A stretch of DNA of 64,000 nucleotides from SZUA-100 sp965248135 (GCA_965248135.1 CBDFIN010000012.1:1922001-1986000); one strand, 5' to 3'. Counted from the first letter of the stretch, positions 8,873 to 17,471 are shown. A program made the numbers and translations. The notes: generated by a model not told the origin, from the sequence alone.

Positions 8873-9958
8873 ATTTCAATTAAAGGTCCAACCGGCCCCC
8901 CCTATAGCAAAGCTACAACAATCAAGGACATTGCGAAGCTGGCCAAAGTTTCTACCGCGACAGTGTCACGGGTGATTAGCACTCCGGACAAAGTCAAGGG
9001 AGCAACTTGTGCGCGGGTCGTTGCTATCATGAAGAAAAACCACTTTGTTGCCGACGGTCTGGCAACAGGGTTGGCCTCTCAACGATCCAAAACTATAGGC
9101 CTTATCATACCCACGATCGCCAATTCAATTTACTCTTCCTCGACGCAGGCAATTCAAAAGATATTTCAATCGCATGGCTATACGGTGCTTGTTTGCATCT
9201 CAGAATTCTCCGAACAAGCTGAAGGTGAAATGATACATCGCCTGCTTGAAAGACGGGTCGATGCATTGATCCTGACCGGGGCGACACGAGATCCGGAATT
9301 ATACAAGAAAATCGCACATTATAACGTACCTTTTGTCATCACATGGCAACATGACAGTACAAGTGGTCTGCCTTCAATTTCATTTGACAATCATGCTGCT
9401 GCGCGTACCGCAGTTGAGCATCTGATGGATCTGGGGCATCGTCGCATCGGCTTGATCTGTGGCCGAACCGATGTGAACGACCGGGCATATGAGCGACGTC
9501 GTGCCTATGAGGAATGTTTGCTTGAAAATGGAATTAGTGTTGATCACGATCTCATCTATGAATGCGAGTTTGACATGATAGAAGGTCGATCCGCCATGGC
9601 TAAAATGCTCGAGGCTGAAAACAGGCCTACTGCCGTATTCAGTGCAAACGATGTTCAGGCTATTGGTGCGATCGCTGCCTGTCGCGATAGGGGGCTGGTT
9701 GTCCCAGATGATATCTCAATAATTGGTTTTGATGATTTACCTATCGCCAGATGTACGGTTCCCCAACTCACCACTATCCGTGTTCCCGCATACGAAATGG
9801 GTGAGCGTGCCGCGGATGCGTTGATCGTTTCAATCCGCACCAAAGGTAATATTGTTCCTTCTGAATTGCACACGGATCTGATTTTAAGAGAATCTACGAT
9901 GGCTGTGAATCGTCAAGAAAGGTCGAAATCTACCGACTTTGATATTCATGAAAACTAA
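8873..9958 (+). CDS. LacI-family transcriptional regulator with an apparent ATT start codon
   Basis: 361 residues. The helix-turn-helix reads TIKDIAKLAKVSTATVSRVI, with the hinge helix following, then a type I periplasmic-binding-like effector domain (KTIGLIIPTIANSIYSSSTQ, LMDLGHRRIGLICGR, AVFSANDVQAIGA, IIGFDDLPIARC). The frame is open only back to a TAG at 8867, and no ATG, GTG or TTG occurs before the HTH. A GGAGG at 8862-8866 stands 6 nt before ATT at 8873 (ATT TCA ATT AAA GGT). I take this ATT as the start, or as a recent ATG-to-ATT change. A GTG at 8963 would cut the HTH in half. It is divergent to, and probably represses, the adjacent operon. Confidence 0.85.
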   Translation: MSIKGPTGPPYSKATTIKDIAKLAKVSTATVSRVISTPDKVKGATCARVVAIMKKNHFVADGLATGLASQRSKTIGLIIPTIANSIYSSSTQAIQKIFQSHGYTVLVCISEFSEQAEGEMIHRLLERRVDALILTGATRDPELYKKIAHYNVPFVITWQHDSTSGLPSISFDNHAAARTAVEHLMDLGHRRIGLICGRTDVNDRAYERRRAYEECLLENGISVDHDLIYECEFDMIEGRSAMAKMLEAENRPTAVFSANDVQAIGAIAACRDRGLVVPDDISIIGFDDLPIARCTVPQLTTIRVPAYEMGERAADALIVSIRTKGNIVPSELHTDLILRESTMAVNRQERSKSTDFDIHEN

Positions 9959-9966
9959 ACCCTACG

Positions 9967-10140
9967 TGTCAATGAGCGTTTAAAACTGACCCGGGTTTTG
10001 CATTTAAAATTGACCCGCCCAGCTTGTGCCAAAACCGGGTAATATTGTCTCATTGATGTCCAGAGGCCCCGCTTCGTGAAGTGGCCCCATTGCAGGCGTA
10101 GCGAAGCGGGGTCAAGCCGGGTTTGGGGCGTTTATGCTTT
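9967..10140 (-). mobile_element. IS21-family right end
   Basis: Starts TGTCAATGAGCGTTTAAAACTG and contains the repeated AAAACTGACCC / AAAATTGACCC blocks typical of IS21 multiple-repeat ends. It lies just beyond the istB relic. A near-identical 105-bp copy starts at 41162. Confidence 0.65.
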
Positions 10141-10147
10141 TTGTTTG

Positions 10148-10970
10148 TTACGACTGTGCTTGAGACGATAGCTGTCGCCGTTCATCTCCAGAATATGGAC
10201 AGTTCGCAGGACGGGTCAGCCGGTCGAGCAATGCGCCGGTCAGCCGTTCGGTGCCAAATGTCTCGGTCCATTCATCGAATGGCAGGTTTGAAGTGATGAT
10301 AATTGAGCCGCGTTCATAACGCTGAGAGATCAGCTCAAACAAGAGTTCGGCACCGGTTTTAGAGAGTGGCGCAAAGCCCGTTCGGCGGACAAACACGGGT
10401 CCATCCATGTTTGCTTTACCCGCCTCACCATCAATGATCAACAGGTTCTGGTTGATCATTTGTTTCTGGAACCGCAGCAGCTGTTTGTCATCACGCGCTT
10501 CAATCAATCCATGCACCAAAGCAGCAGCGGTTATGAAGCGCACCTTCAAGCCCTTTTGACATGCGGCCAAACCAAGACCCAGGGCAATGTGGGTTTTGCC
10601 GGTGCCACTGGGGCCAAGGGCAATGATGTTTTCCTGTCGCTCGATATATTCTGATCTGGCCAGTTCCATCACCATTACCTTGTTGAGGGATGGCATGGCT
10701 GTAAAATCAAAGCTGTCGAGACTTTTGACAGCGGTAAACTTGGCCGCCTTTATACGCCGTTCAATCATGCGCCGTTCGATCATGCGTCTGTGACGCTCAA
10801 TCAGTTCCAGTTCCGACAGACGCAACAAATAATGAATATGATCCTTGTTGGCGGCGGCACACTGGCGCGCCAGCTTGTCATACTCACCTAAGAAGGTTGG
10901 CAGACGCAACTTTTTGAGATGATGTTGCAACAGCACTTGTGGGGTATCGGTGTCAACGGCGGAGTAAAAA
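10148..10970 (-). pseudogene. istB: istB (IS21 helper ATPase) relic with insertion and frameshift
   Basis: Homologous to the neighbour at 11095-11856 through HYLLRLSELELIERHRRM, Walker A ALGPSGTGKTHIALG and TSNLPFDEWTETFGTERLTG. Three lesions are visible. About 15 extra residues (GEAGKANMDGPVFVRR) interrupt Walker B directly after LLIID and remove the acidic pair. ERRMIERRMIERR is a short duplication. After LLDRLT the frame changes, so the conserved tail (NGDSYRLKHS) is read in another frame. The usual ATG is also not present at the start of homology. It is not functional as read. Confidence 0.8.
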
Positions 10971-11094
10971 CCTGCCAAAGGGCGGAGTAAAAGTAGGCCG
11001 CTTTTTGGTTTATCACGATGTTGCGGAGGGTTGTCCATAGGCCCGCGCAGCGGAGTGGCCCCCACATGGCAGACGCAGCAGTGCGGGCCTGTGG

Positions 11095-11760
11095 TCAAGC
11101 CGGTTTTTTAGGTGGCTTTATTTTCTTCTGACTGTGCTTCAACCGATAGCTCTCACCATTCATTTCCAGAATGTTGACGTGATGGGTCAATCGGTCGAGC
11201 AATGCGCCGGTCAGGCGTTCGGTGCCGAAGGTTTCTGTCCACTCCTCGAAGGGCAGATTGCTGGTGATCAGGGTGGAACCCTGCTCGTAACGTTGTGAGA
11301 TCAGTTCGAACAAGAGTTCTGCCCCGGTTTTGCTGAGTGGCACAAAGCCGAGTTCGTCGATAATCAGCAGTTTGACCTTTGCCAATTGTCGCTGGCGGCG
11401 TAGCAGGCGTTTCTCATCACGAGCTTCCATCAGTTCATTGACCAGGGCAACTGCTGTTACAAACGCCACCGGCAGGCCCTTCTGGCAAGCCGCCAGCCCT
11501 AATGCAAGGGCGACATGGGTTTTGCCTGTGCCTGATGGGCCAAGGGCAATCACATTCTCCCGACGCTCTATCCATTCACACCGTGCCAGTTCCAGCACCA
11601 TCATTTTGTTGAGGGATGGAATAGCTTTGAAGTCAAAGCTGTCCAGACTTTTGACTGCGGGGAGCTTAGCCGATTTAATCCGGCGTTCTACCATGCGGCG
11701 CTCGCGGTCGATCAGTTCCAGTTCTGTCAGTCGCGCCAGATAACGTACGTGATCCACACC
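11095..11760 (-). pseudogene. istB: istB-family ATPase, N-terminus replaced by repeat R1
   Basis: From VRYLARLTELELIDRERRM to the end this is a good IstB: Walker A GPSGTGKTHVALALG, Walker B LLIIDELGFVPLSKTG, then TSNLPFEEWTETFGTERLTGALLDRL. The reading frame continues upstream to an ATG at 11856, but those first 33 codons are repeat R1 sequence (also found at 13592-13813), not IstB. The N-terminal part of istB and all of istA are missing, so this is a truncated IS21 relic. Confidence 0.8.
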
Positions 11761-11912
11761 ACGGCGATCGCTTGAAAGAAAGTTTATCCGCTTGGCGCCC
11801 GATTGGAGGGATTTTTTCAAAGAAAAATCTCGAGAATTCGGGTCAGCCCTGAGCATTGCTCATGTGAGGACGGTGATTGAGGCGCAAAAAGCGCCGCAAA
11901 GAACCGCCCGCG
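11759..11912. repeat. Truncated copy of repeat R1
   Basis: Begins CACGGCGATCGCTTGAAAG and matches 13601-13755 at nearly every position. It lacks the right end, stopping where the IS256 tail begins at 11913. Its left end is joined into istB. Confidence 0.75.
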
Positions 11913-11972
11913 GAGATCATCAAGGGGGTTGAATTCAAGGACGGACTACCGCAAATTCAAAACGCCGCCTGA
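11913..11972 (+). pseudogene. IS256-family transposase, C-terminal tail only
   Basis: Reads EIIKGVEFKDGLPQIQNAA followed by TGA, matching the end of the intact IS256 transposase at 35976-37232 (GITFIDGLEKIPNQNAA). The flanking TCACCAAC resembles that element's right end. The rest of the gene is gone; R1 abuts it. Confidence 0.65.
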
Positions 11973-12334
11973 TCGACCGTCACCAACTTTTGGGCATGGC
12001 TCACCCCGCCTATCAACCGCGCCTAAGCTATTGTGGCTCGCCAATACGATGCTGCCTTTCACCGACCCACCACTATCCCTCTGGATCCCTCTAGCTATTC
12101 TTGAAGATCGAGGCAATGAAACACAATTTCTTGATGCTTCTCAAAATATTTCACCGCGGAAACAGCGTGTATGCCGTGATTGTTGAAATTAGCCAACTAT
12201 GTCAGAAATATGCTACAAAGATTGCCACGAATCGGATTAACAATGATTGACAAACGCCGATGATTGAAGCTACCTAAATGACTCAGTTGACAGTCTGGTG
12301 AAATAACCGGCAGATAACAATCGGGAATAAGAAA

Positions 12335-13006
12335 TTGCATTCTGGTCTGGACAAAATTTTATCGTCCGTAGTGGGGTCGCCATTGAGATCTTGGAAATTT
12401 ATTCTGACCGTTGTAGTTGGGGCATTCGGTCTTACCTTAGGTAATGCTGCTGCTGCCGATTTGTTTGATGTTGCTGCTGCCGATAAGATTATCGATGAAG
12501 CAAGATTTGGCGCATCGCTAAGTGATTTTACCTTTGGCGAACATCAGTTTTACTACGAGTATGATCGTCCGGCATTGAATGCAGAGGTGCTGTTTTCGCC
12601 GCTTGATTTTGATTACCGAGAAACGCCGTCCGACGGGATTATTCACACGCTATTGACACCTCGCCCGCATTTGGGTGGCACATTGGCTCTTGAGAATAAT
12701 GGGATCAGCTCAGTCTACTCGGGCCTGACCTGGCATTATGCACTTACTACCCATCTGTTTGTCGAGGCATCATTTGGGGCGGCGGTTCACGATGGCAAAC
12801 TCGTGGCCACAAGAATTGCACCACGGCGTTGGCGAAGAGGCTTGGGATCACGGATTTTGTTCAGAGAGTCAATCGCAATTGGTGCTGCGATCACCGAAAA
12901 TCTGAATATCATATTTCAACTCGCACACATGTCACACGCCGAGTTTGCCGGTAGTGAGAACGCTGGACAATCAAGTGCGCATTTGAAGCTTGGCTGGAAG
13001 TTTTAA
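12335..13006 (+). CDS. PagL-like acyloxyacyl hydrolase / outer-membrane lipid A 3-O-deacylase family
   Basis: 223 residues with a signal peptide (LTVVVGAFGLTLGNAAAADL). The mature part has alternating beta-strand character and ends in an aromatic residue (HLKLGWKF), as outer-membrane barrels do. The segment IIFQLAHMSHAEFAGSENAG has the His-x-Ser arrangement of the PagL active site; a following Glu is present, but its spacing differs from the Pseudomonas enzyme. The start is a TTG at 12335 with GGGAA seven bases upstream. It stands alone among IS debris. Lipid A modification is the family role; activity here is uncertain. Confidence 0.65.
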   Translation: MHSGLDKILSSVVGSPLRSWKFILTVVVGAFGLTLGNAAAADLFDVAAADKIIDEARFGASLSDFTFGEHQFYYEYDRPALNAEVLFSPLDFDYRETPSDGIIHTLLTPRPHLGGTLALENNGISSVYSGLTWHYALTTHLFVEASFGAAVHDGKLVATRIAPRRWRRGLGSRILFRESIAIGAAITENLNIIFQLAHMSHAEFAGSENAGQSSAHLKLGWKF

Positions 13007-13149
13007 CCCTCCCAAGCCCGCACCGCCAAGAAAAATATCGGCAGCGATAAATCGGGCATCAATGGACTTGATGATTTTACCCTGCCTTGGCCTATACATG
13101 TATTCGCGGCATGCCAGCGCTGCTTAACGTCGTCAACATAGGCGCGCCT

Positions 13150-13360
13150 GATCTGCATAGCTAAACGACCGAAACATAATTCCACCGCTTGTTTTTCGCT
13201 CACGGCCATTTCGGGTTACGCCCAGGCCTCCGCTGGGGCGGTACGCAAGCGCCGGTCGGTTCCGTGCGCAAATTAATTTCATCAATTTGTCCATCGGGTT
13301 TCAATCGCTCCTGATGAGCCGTGATCACTTTAAAGTAATACAGCTATAGCGGGTTCATAG
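13150..13360 (-). repeat. Repeat R2, copy a
   Basis: The reverse complement aligns with 38751-38911: GCTATAG, GTGATCACGGCTCATCAGGAGCG, GACCGGCGCTT, CGGAGGCCTGGGCGTA, then ATGGCCGTGAGCGAAA and GGTGGAAT. Copy a carries about 36 nt between two of these blocks that copy b lacks. A 68-codon open frame (13209 to 13003) starts in the shared block but is not conserved past it. Confidence 0.6.
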
Positions 13361-13591
13361 TAAAGTAATACCGCTATACATCCGCCAATGTTCGGCAATC
13401 GAGCAACAAAAGGGAGAGAAAAGTAAAAGCAAATAGTGGTTGATACAAAGGGAAGTAAATATTAACATCCGTTGGAATGAGCTAAGCCCGTCACAATTAG
13501 ATGACAAATCCATTATGGGATCGTAAATACACAATCTTATAGTCAACCGGGAACTTCTTACCTCATCGTAGAACTTTGGCAATAATTACTG

Positions 13592-13813
13592 CAAATTTGG
13601 CACGGCGATCGCTTGAAAGAAAGTTTATCCGCCTGGCGTCCGAATGGAGGGATTTTTTCAAAGAAAAATCTCGGGAATTCGGGTCAGCCCTGAGCATTGC
13701 TCATGTGAGGACGGTGATTGAGGCGCAAAAAGCGCCGCAAAGAACCGCCCGCAGCGGAGCAAACTAACAAAATACGTGCAAATCGCTTTCAAGCGATTGC
13801 CGTGGCAAATTTG
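13592..13813. mobile_element. Repeat R1, complete MITE-like element with 28-bp terminal inverted repeats
   Basis: The 222-bp element is bounded by CAAATTTGGCACGGCGATCG at the left and its inverted match (26 of 28 positions) at the right. It contains a frame reading RRSLERKFIRLASEWRDFF but no transposase. Truncated relatives occur at 11759-11912 and, inverted, around 53690-53760. It ends 17 bp from the 3' end of the IclR gene. Confidence 0.7.
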
Positions 13814-13830
13814 GTGACAAAAAATCCAAA

Positions 13831-14592
13831 CTATTGAAACATGATTTCGCCAATTCTGCTGGCGGCGTCTTCCAACAATTGCTTCTTGCCGATCATCATC
13901 TCCAAAGTCATCCGCATGGTCGACCCGTGGAAGGCAAGGGCAGCGACAAAACGGCCATCTGTATCGACAATCGGCACTGCAATGGCAACCATTCCGGCCA
14001 TGAATTCCTCATTGTCAAGTGCGTAGCCCTGTTTGGCTATCTTTTTCAACTCGGCCAGCAATAGTTCCGGGTTCTCGATGGTGTTGGCGGCCAATTTTTT
14101 TAAATAAAGGGATTTGACCAGCCGTTGACGCGTCTTTTTCGGCTGCATCGCCAGAAAGGTTTTTCCGCTGGCGGTACAATGGAACGGCACATGGGAGCCA
14201 ATCGGCAGTTGCACCCTAAACGGCCAGTCGGTTTCGACCCGGTCAACATAACTCATGCCGTCCTCTTCGGGCATGACAAAATTTACCGTTTCACCAACCT
14301 GGCGGGCCACATCGACAAGAATTTGATGGCGGGCAATATGAAAACGGGATGCCTGAAAAATTCCCGAGGCCATGGCCAGCATCCGACGTGCAGGCTGCAA
14401 CCCCTTGCCGCCAGGAGTGTGGGCCAAAAACCCCTCCCCCTCTAAAGTGTGGCATAGCCGATGGATGGTCTGTTTGGGCAGGCCAAGCTGCGCGTTTATC
14501 TGTGTTGGGGTCATCGGCAGGTCGGATTTTCCGATGATTTCCAAAATCATAAGGGTACGAAGATTTGTCGGTATGCGCCTGCTGTCATGCAT
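13831..14592 (-). CDS. IclR-family transcriptional regulator
   Basis: 253 residues. The N-terminal winged helix (LRTLMILEIIGKSDLPMTPT, then INAQLGLPKQTIHRLCHTLE) is followed by the IclR effector domain (SGKTFLAMQPKKTRQRLVKS, GYALDNEEFMAGMVAIAVPI). It faces the GMC oxidoreductase gene across a 199-bp spacer holding two palindromes, so it probably controls that gene. Length and domain order are normal. Confidence 0.9.
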   Translation of the reverse strand: MHDSRRIPTNLRTLMILEIIGKSDLPMTPTQINAQLGLPKQTIHRLCHTLEGEGFLAHTPGGKGLQPARRMLAMASGIFQASRFHIARHQILVDVARQVGETVNFVMPEEDGMSYVDRVETDWPFRVQLPIGSHVPFHCTASGKTFLAMQPKKTRQRLVKSLYLKKLAANTIENPELLLAELKKIAKQGYALDNEEFMAGMVAIAVPIVDTDGRFVAALAFHGSTMRMTLEMMIGKKQLLEDAASRIGEIMFQ

Positions 14593-14650
14593 TGATGTGT
14601 TATCCGTTTACATTCTTAATTTTTTGTCACTTCCCCATGCCAACAATTCA

Positions 14651-14666
14651 TTTGCTGGCCAGCAAA
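14651..14666. promoter_or_regulatory. 16-bp perfect palindrome in the IclR/GMC divergent region
   Basis: TTTGCTGGCCAGCAAA. A second palindrome follows 16 bp later. It is a candidate binding site for the adjacent IclR regulator. Confidence 0.45.
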
Positions 14667-14682
14667 ACCAGGTTGAAAAAGC

Positions 14683-14697
14683 ATTCTGTTGCAGAAT
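14683..14697. promoter_or_regulatory. 15-bp palindrome, candidate IclR operator
   Basis: ATTCTG TTG CAGAAT. The 6-3-6 layout is close to the usual IclR-family operator size. Confidence 0.45.
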
Positions 14698-14739
14698 CTG
14701 CTTGTTCAAGACAGAATAACGTGGCTAATATTAAAATAC

Positions 14740-14770
14740 GAGACTAAAGGTCTCATTTTTAGTTTTTTTG
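14740..14770 (+). terminator. Small hairpin with T-rich tail before the GMC gene
   Basis: GAGAC, TAAAG, GTCTC, followed by ATTTTTAGTTTTTTTG. A 5-bp stem with a long T-rich tract 22 nt before the TTG start codon could act as a weak leader attenuator. Confidence 0.35.
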
Positions 14771-14791
14771 TTTTTGGAGAGGCTGGCGAAA

Positions 14792-16387
14792 TTGGAGTTT
14801 GATTTCGTTATTGCTGGCGCGGGTTCGGCCGGGTGTGCGCTTGCCAACCGTTTGTCGGCTGATCAACGCTACACTATAGCGTTGATCGAGGCCGGCGGGC
14901 GCGATAGTAATCCGTGGATTCACATTCCCGTCGGTTATTTCAAGACCATGGGTAACCCGGCAACTGACTGGTGCTACCGCACCGAACCTGACCCCGGCCT
15001 CAACGGACGTTCGATCGATTGGCCAAGAGGCAAGGTGCTGGGCGGCTCGAGTTCTATCAATGGTCTGTTATATGTGCGTGGCCAACCGGCAGATTTCGAT
15101 CATTGGCGGCAATTGGGCAATACCGGCTGGAGCTGGAGCGACGTACTGCCCTATTTCAAACGATCAGAGACCTGGAAATCACCGGCCGGCGAGATGCGTG
15201 GAAACGACGGGCCACTTTCTGTTTCGCCGTCCCGGCTCAGGCGGGAAATCGTTGATGCCTGGATTGAGGCGGCCGTTGCAGCAGGTTTTCGCAAAAACGC
15301 CGATTACAATGGCGAAAACCAGGAAGGTGTCGGCTATTTTCAGCTAACGGCAAAAAATGGCATGCGCTGCAGTTCCGCTGTAGCCTATCTACGCCCGGCC
15401 ATGAGACGTACCAATCTGAAGATATTCACCAAAACGCAGGCCGAAAGCATCGTTTTGGAAGGCCGCAAAGCGACCGGCATAAATGTCGAGTGCGGTGGCA
15501 AGCGTTTTGCTATCCGGGCGCGACGCGAGGTCATCCTTTCCAGTGGCGCGATAGCCTCGCCGCAGCTGCTGATGGTCTCCGGCATCGGCCCTGGTGAAGA
15601 ATTGAAGCGCCATGGCATTGAGGTCAATCATGAAGTTGCTGGCGTTGGACAAAATTTACAGGATCATCTGCAGGCCCGTCCGGTCTATAAATGCACTTTA
15701 CCAACCATCAACACAGAGACCGGCAATTTGTTCAAACAGGGCTTGATCGCAGCCCAATACGCCATCTCACGCTCCGGTCCGATGACCATGGCGGCAAGTC
15801 TCGGCACCGGATTTCTTAAAACCCGGCCGGAACTCGACAATCCCGACATTCAATATCACATTCAGCCCTGGAGCGCCGATAAACCAAGCGAGGGGCCGCA
15901 CAAATTCTCGGCGTTCACGGCATCGGTGCTGCAATTGCGCCCCGAAAGTATCGGCCATTTAGCGCTTAAGTCATCCTCCATTCACGACTACCCGGCAATC
16001 TATCCCAACTACCTTGCCACCAAGACCGATTGCGACACCATCGTTGAGGGCATTCGCATTACCCGGCGTATCAGCGCGCAAGAGCCGCTGAAATCGGTAA
16101 TCACCAGCGAGTATCAGCCCGGTGACGCGGTATCCGATGATGATTATGAAGGTCTGCTCGACTGGGCCCGAAATACCGCAACAACAATCTATCATCCAAC
16201 AGGCACCTGCAAAATGGGTTCCGACGCGCGGGCGGTTGTCGATCCGCGACTGCGGGTTCATGGCATCGAAAATCTTCGCATCGCCGATGCCTCGATAATG
16301 CCAAAGATCACTTCGGGAAACACCAACGCTCCTGCGATCATGATTGGCGAAAAAGCATCAGACTTGATTTTGGAGGATGTCGTTTGA
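14792..16387 (+). CDS. GMC-family FAD oxidoreductase (choline/alcohol dehydrogenase type)
   Basis: About 531 residues from the TTG at 14792, which has GGAGAGG nine bases upstream. The N-terminal FAD motif is DFVIAGAGSAGCALANRLS. GMC signature 1 is GKVLGGSSSINGLLYVRG and signature 2 is SSGAIASPQLLMVSGIG. The C-terminal active-site region has HPTGTCKMG with the catalytic His, then NTNAPAIMIGEKASDLI. This family oxidises primary alcohols or choline-like compounds; the substrate cannot be read from sequence. It is divergent from the IclR gene. Confidence 0.9.
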   Translation: MEFDFVIAGAGSAGCALANRLSADQRYTIALIEAGGRDSNPWIHIPVGYFKTMGNPATDWCYRTEPDPGLNGRSIDWPRGKVLGGSSSINGLLYVRGQPADFDHWRQLGNTGWSWSDVLPYFKRSETWKSPAGEMRGNDGPLSVSPSRLRREIVDAWIEAAVAAGFRKNADYNGENQEGVGYFQLTAKNGMRCSSAVAYLRPAMRRTNLKIFTKTQAESIVLEGRKATGINVECGGKRFAIRARREVILSSGAIASPQLLMVSGIGPGEELKRHGIEVNHEVAGVGQNLQDHLQARPVYKCTLPTINTETGNLFKQGLIAAQYAISRSGPMTMAASLGTGFLKTRPELDNPDIQYHIQPWSADKPSEGPHKFSAFTASVLQLRPESIGHLALKSSSIHDYPAIYPNYLATKTDCDTIVEGIRITRRISAQEPLKSVITSEYQPGDAVSDDDYEGLLDWARNTATTIYHPTGTCKMGSDARAVVDPRLRVHGIENLRIADASIMPKITSGNTNAPAIMIGEKASDLILEDVV

Positions 16388-16424
16388 AATCAAACCGCAC
16401 CACGCGCCAGGAAACGGGCAGCCA

Positions 16425-16958
16425 ATGTTCGAGATCGTCTTTGATTTTGGCTCTATTGCCATCGCCGACATTGTTTCGTCTGGCGACAATGCGCTGATTA
16501 TCGGCATGACGGCGGCATCTTTGGCTCCAGAACTGCTTAAAAAAATCAGTTTTCTCTAGTGGAATGAATTTGACATTTGGTACCCACTTGCAGCTTCATT
16601 CATTTTCAAATGTCAAATTCAAAAATTCCACTAGATTCAACAACTTGCTAGTGGTTCTTTTGATTCCAACATTTGCAAATATGGGTGCTGCAACGGGATG
16701 CAAATGTTGGAATCGAACCACTGGTATGATGTCAGCTGCGGGTTTGCGGACTGTTTTTTACAATCATAGCGACCCAATTATTGGCTATACCGGGGCTTTT
16801 GCTTGCCGGTGCAGTGTTGCTCTTTTGGGTCTGCAAGCGGCTCTATGACGATATTCGCGACCAGATAGACGAAATCGGCGGCCGCAGCGATGGAACGGGC
16901 GGAAGACCCGGAACGTGGCTATGTCGGAAAACCCCGGCGAACGGTTGGACAGGCGCTT
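16425..16958 (+). pseudogene. terC/yjbE-family membrane protein relic, split by palindromic composite I
   Basis: MFEIVFDFGSIAIADIVSSG and the following GDNALIIGM are the conserved first helix of TerC/YjbE proteins. The frame ends after LLKKISFL, because composite I (16556-16724) supplies TAG. After the element the gene resumes with GMMSAAGLRTVF, breaks again at an extra T in the T6 run at 16754-16759, continues as TIIATQLLAIPGLLLAGAVL, and shifts once more near 16880 to AMERAEDPERGYVGKPRRT. It then runs straight into a dctM fragment at about 16959. It is clearly dead. Confidence 0.75.
16556..16724. repeat. Palindromic composite I (unit B1 16556-16634, spacer, unit A1 16648-16724)
   Basis: Each unit is a long hairpin whose foot is CTAGTGG...CCACTAG; A1 ends CCACTGG. 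B1 has stem core GAATTTGACATTTG and A1 has GATTCCAACATTTGCA. They are joined by a 13-nt spacer, ATTCAACAACTTG. The composite is inserted inside terC between codons for Leu and Gly. Confidence 0.85.
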
Positions 16959-17381
16959 GGTTCAATCCTGCTCGATTGGGCAACACCGGCCGAGGCCGCT
17001 GCTTGCGACGCATTCGGCGCAATCCTGTCAAGCCTGGCCTACCGCAAACTTTCCACCAAAGGGTTTTATGATGCGCTGATCAAGTCGCTGGAGATTTCGG
17101 TGCTGATCATGCTCCTGATTGCTGCATCAAATTTCTTCGGCGCGGTGTTCTCAAGGCTGGTAACACCAACAATGTTAACCGAAATGCTGCCGGCATGGGA
17201 CATGTCCGCCACCATGGTTTTGATCATCATTATGGCCTGGTCTTTTTGCTCGGCTGGCCGCCTGAAAGACATCTATTTTGGCATGATGCAGTTTATGGTG
17301 ATCCAGTTGATCGGTCTCATATTGGTGTTCAGCTTCCCGCAGATTGCGCTTTGGCTACCGGCCTATATGTACGGCAATTAG
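16959..17381 (+). pseudogene. dctM: TRAP transporter large permease (DctM) relic
   Basis: GSILLDWATPAEAAACDAFG, SLEISVLIMLLIAASNFFGA and the tail RLKDIYFGMMQFMVIQLIGL are DctM segments. The first half of the protein is missing. Around 17232 the expected LVFLLGWPPE is present but one base out of frame, and the roughly 100 residues that normally follow are deleted before RLKDIY. The frame is restored only because shift and deletion compensate. It is fused upstream to the terC relic. Confidence 0.7.
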
Positions 17382-17413
17382 GGCGCGAGATGCTCCCAGG
17401 GTTCATATTAACC

Positions 17414-17454
17414 AAAAAGAGCGCATCATCTATTCAAGCTGATAATGCGCTCTT
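17414..17454 (-). terminator. Rho-independent terminator of the M16 peptidase operon
   Basis: A perfect 10-bp stem (AAGAGCGCAT / ATGCGCTCTT) with an 18-nt loop lies just after the stop at 17472. On the minus strand it runs into a T5 tract. Confidence 0.7.
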
Positions 17455-17471
17455 GAAGGATGTTTGTCTGA

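Noticed and set aside
11929..12186. 85-residue ORF after the istB relic
   Set aside because: It runs antiparallel in phase to the IS256 tail (EIIKGVEFKDGLPQIQNAA in another frame) and has no recognisable protein features.
13576..13767. 63-residue protein gene next to IclR
   Set aside because: The frame lies inside repeat R1 between its inverted ends, and a similar frame recurs in other copies. I treat it as part of the element, not a host gene.
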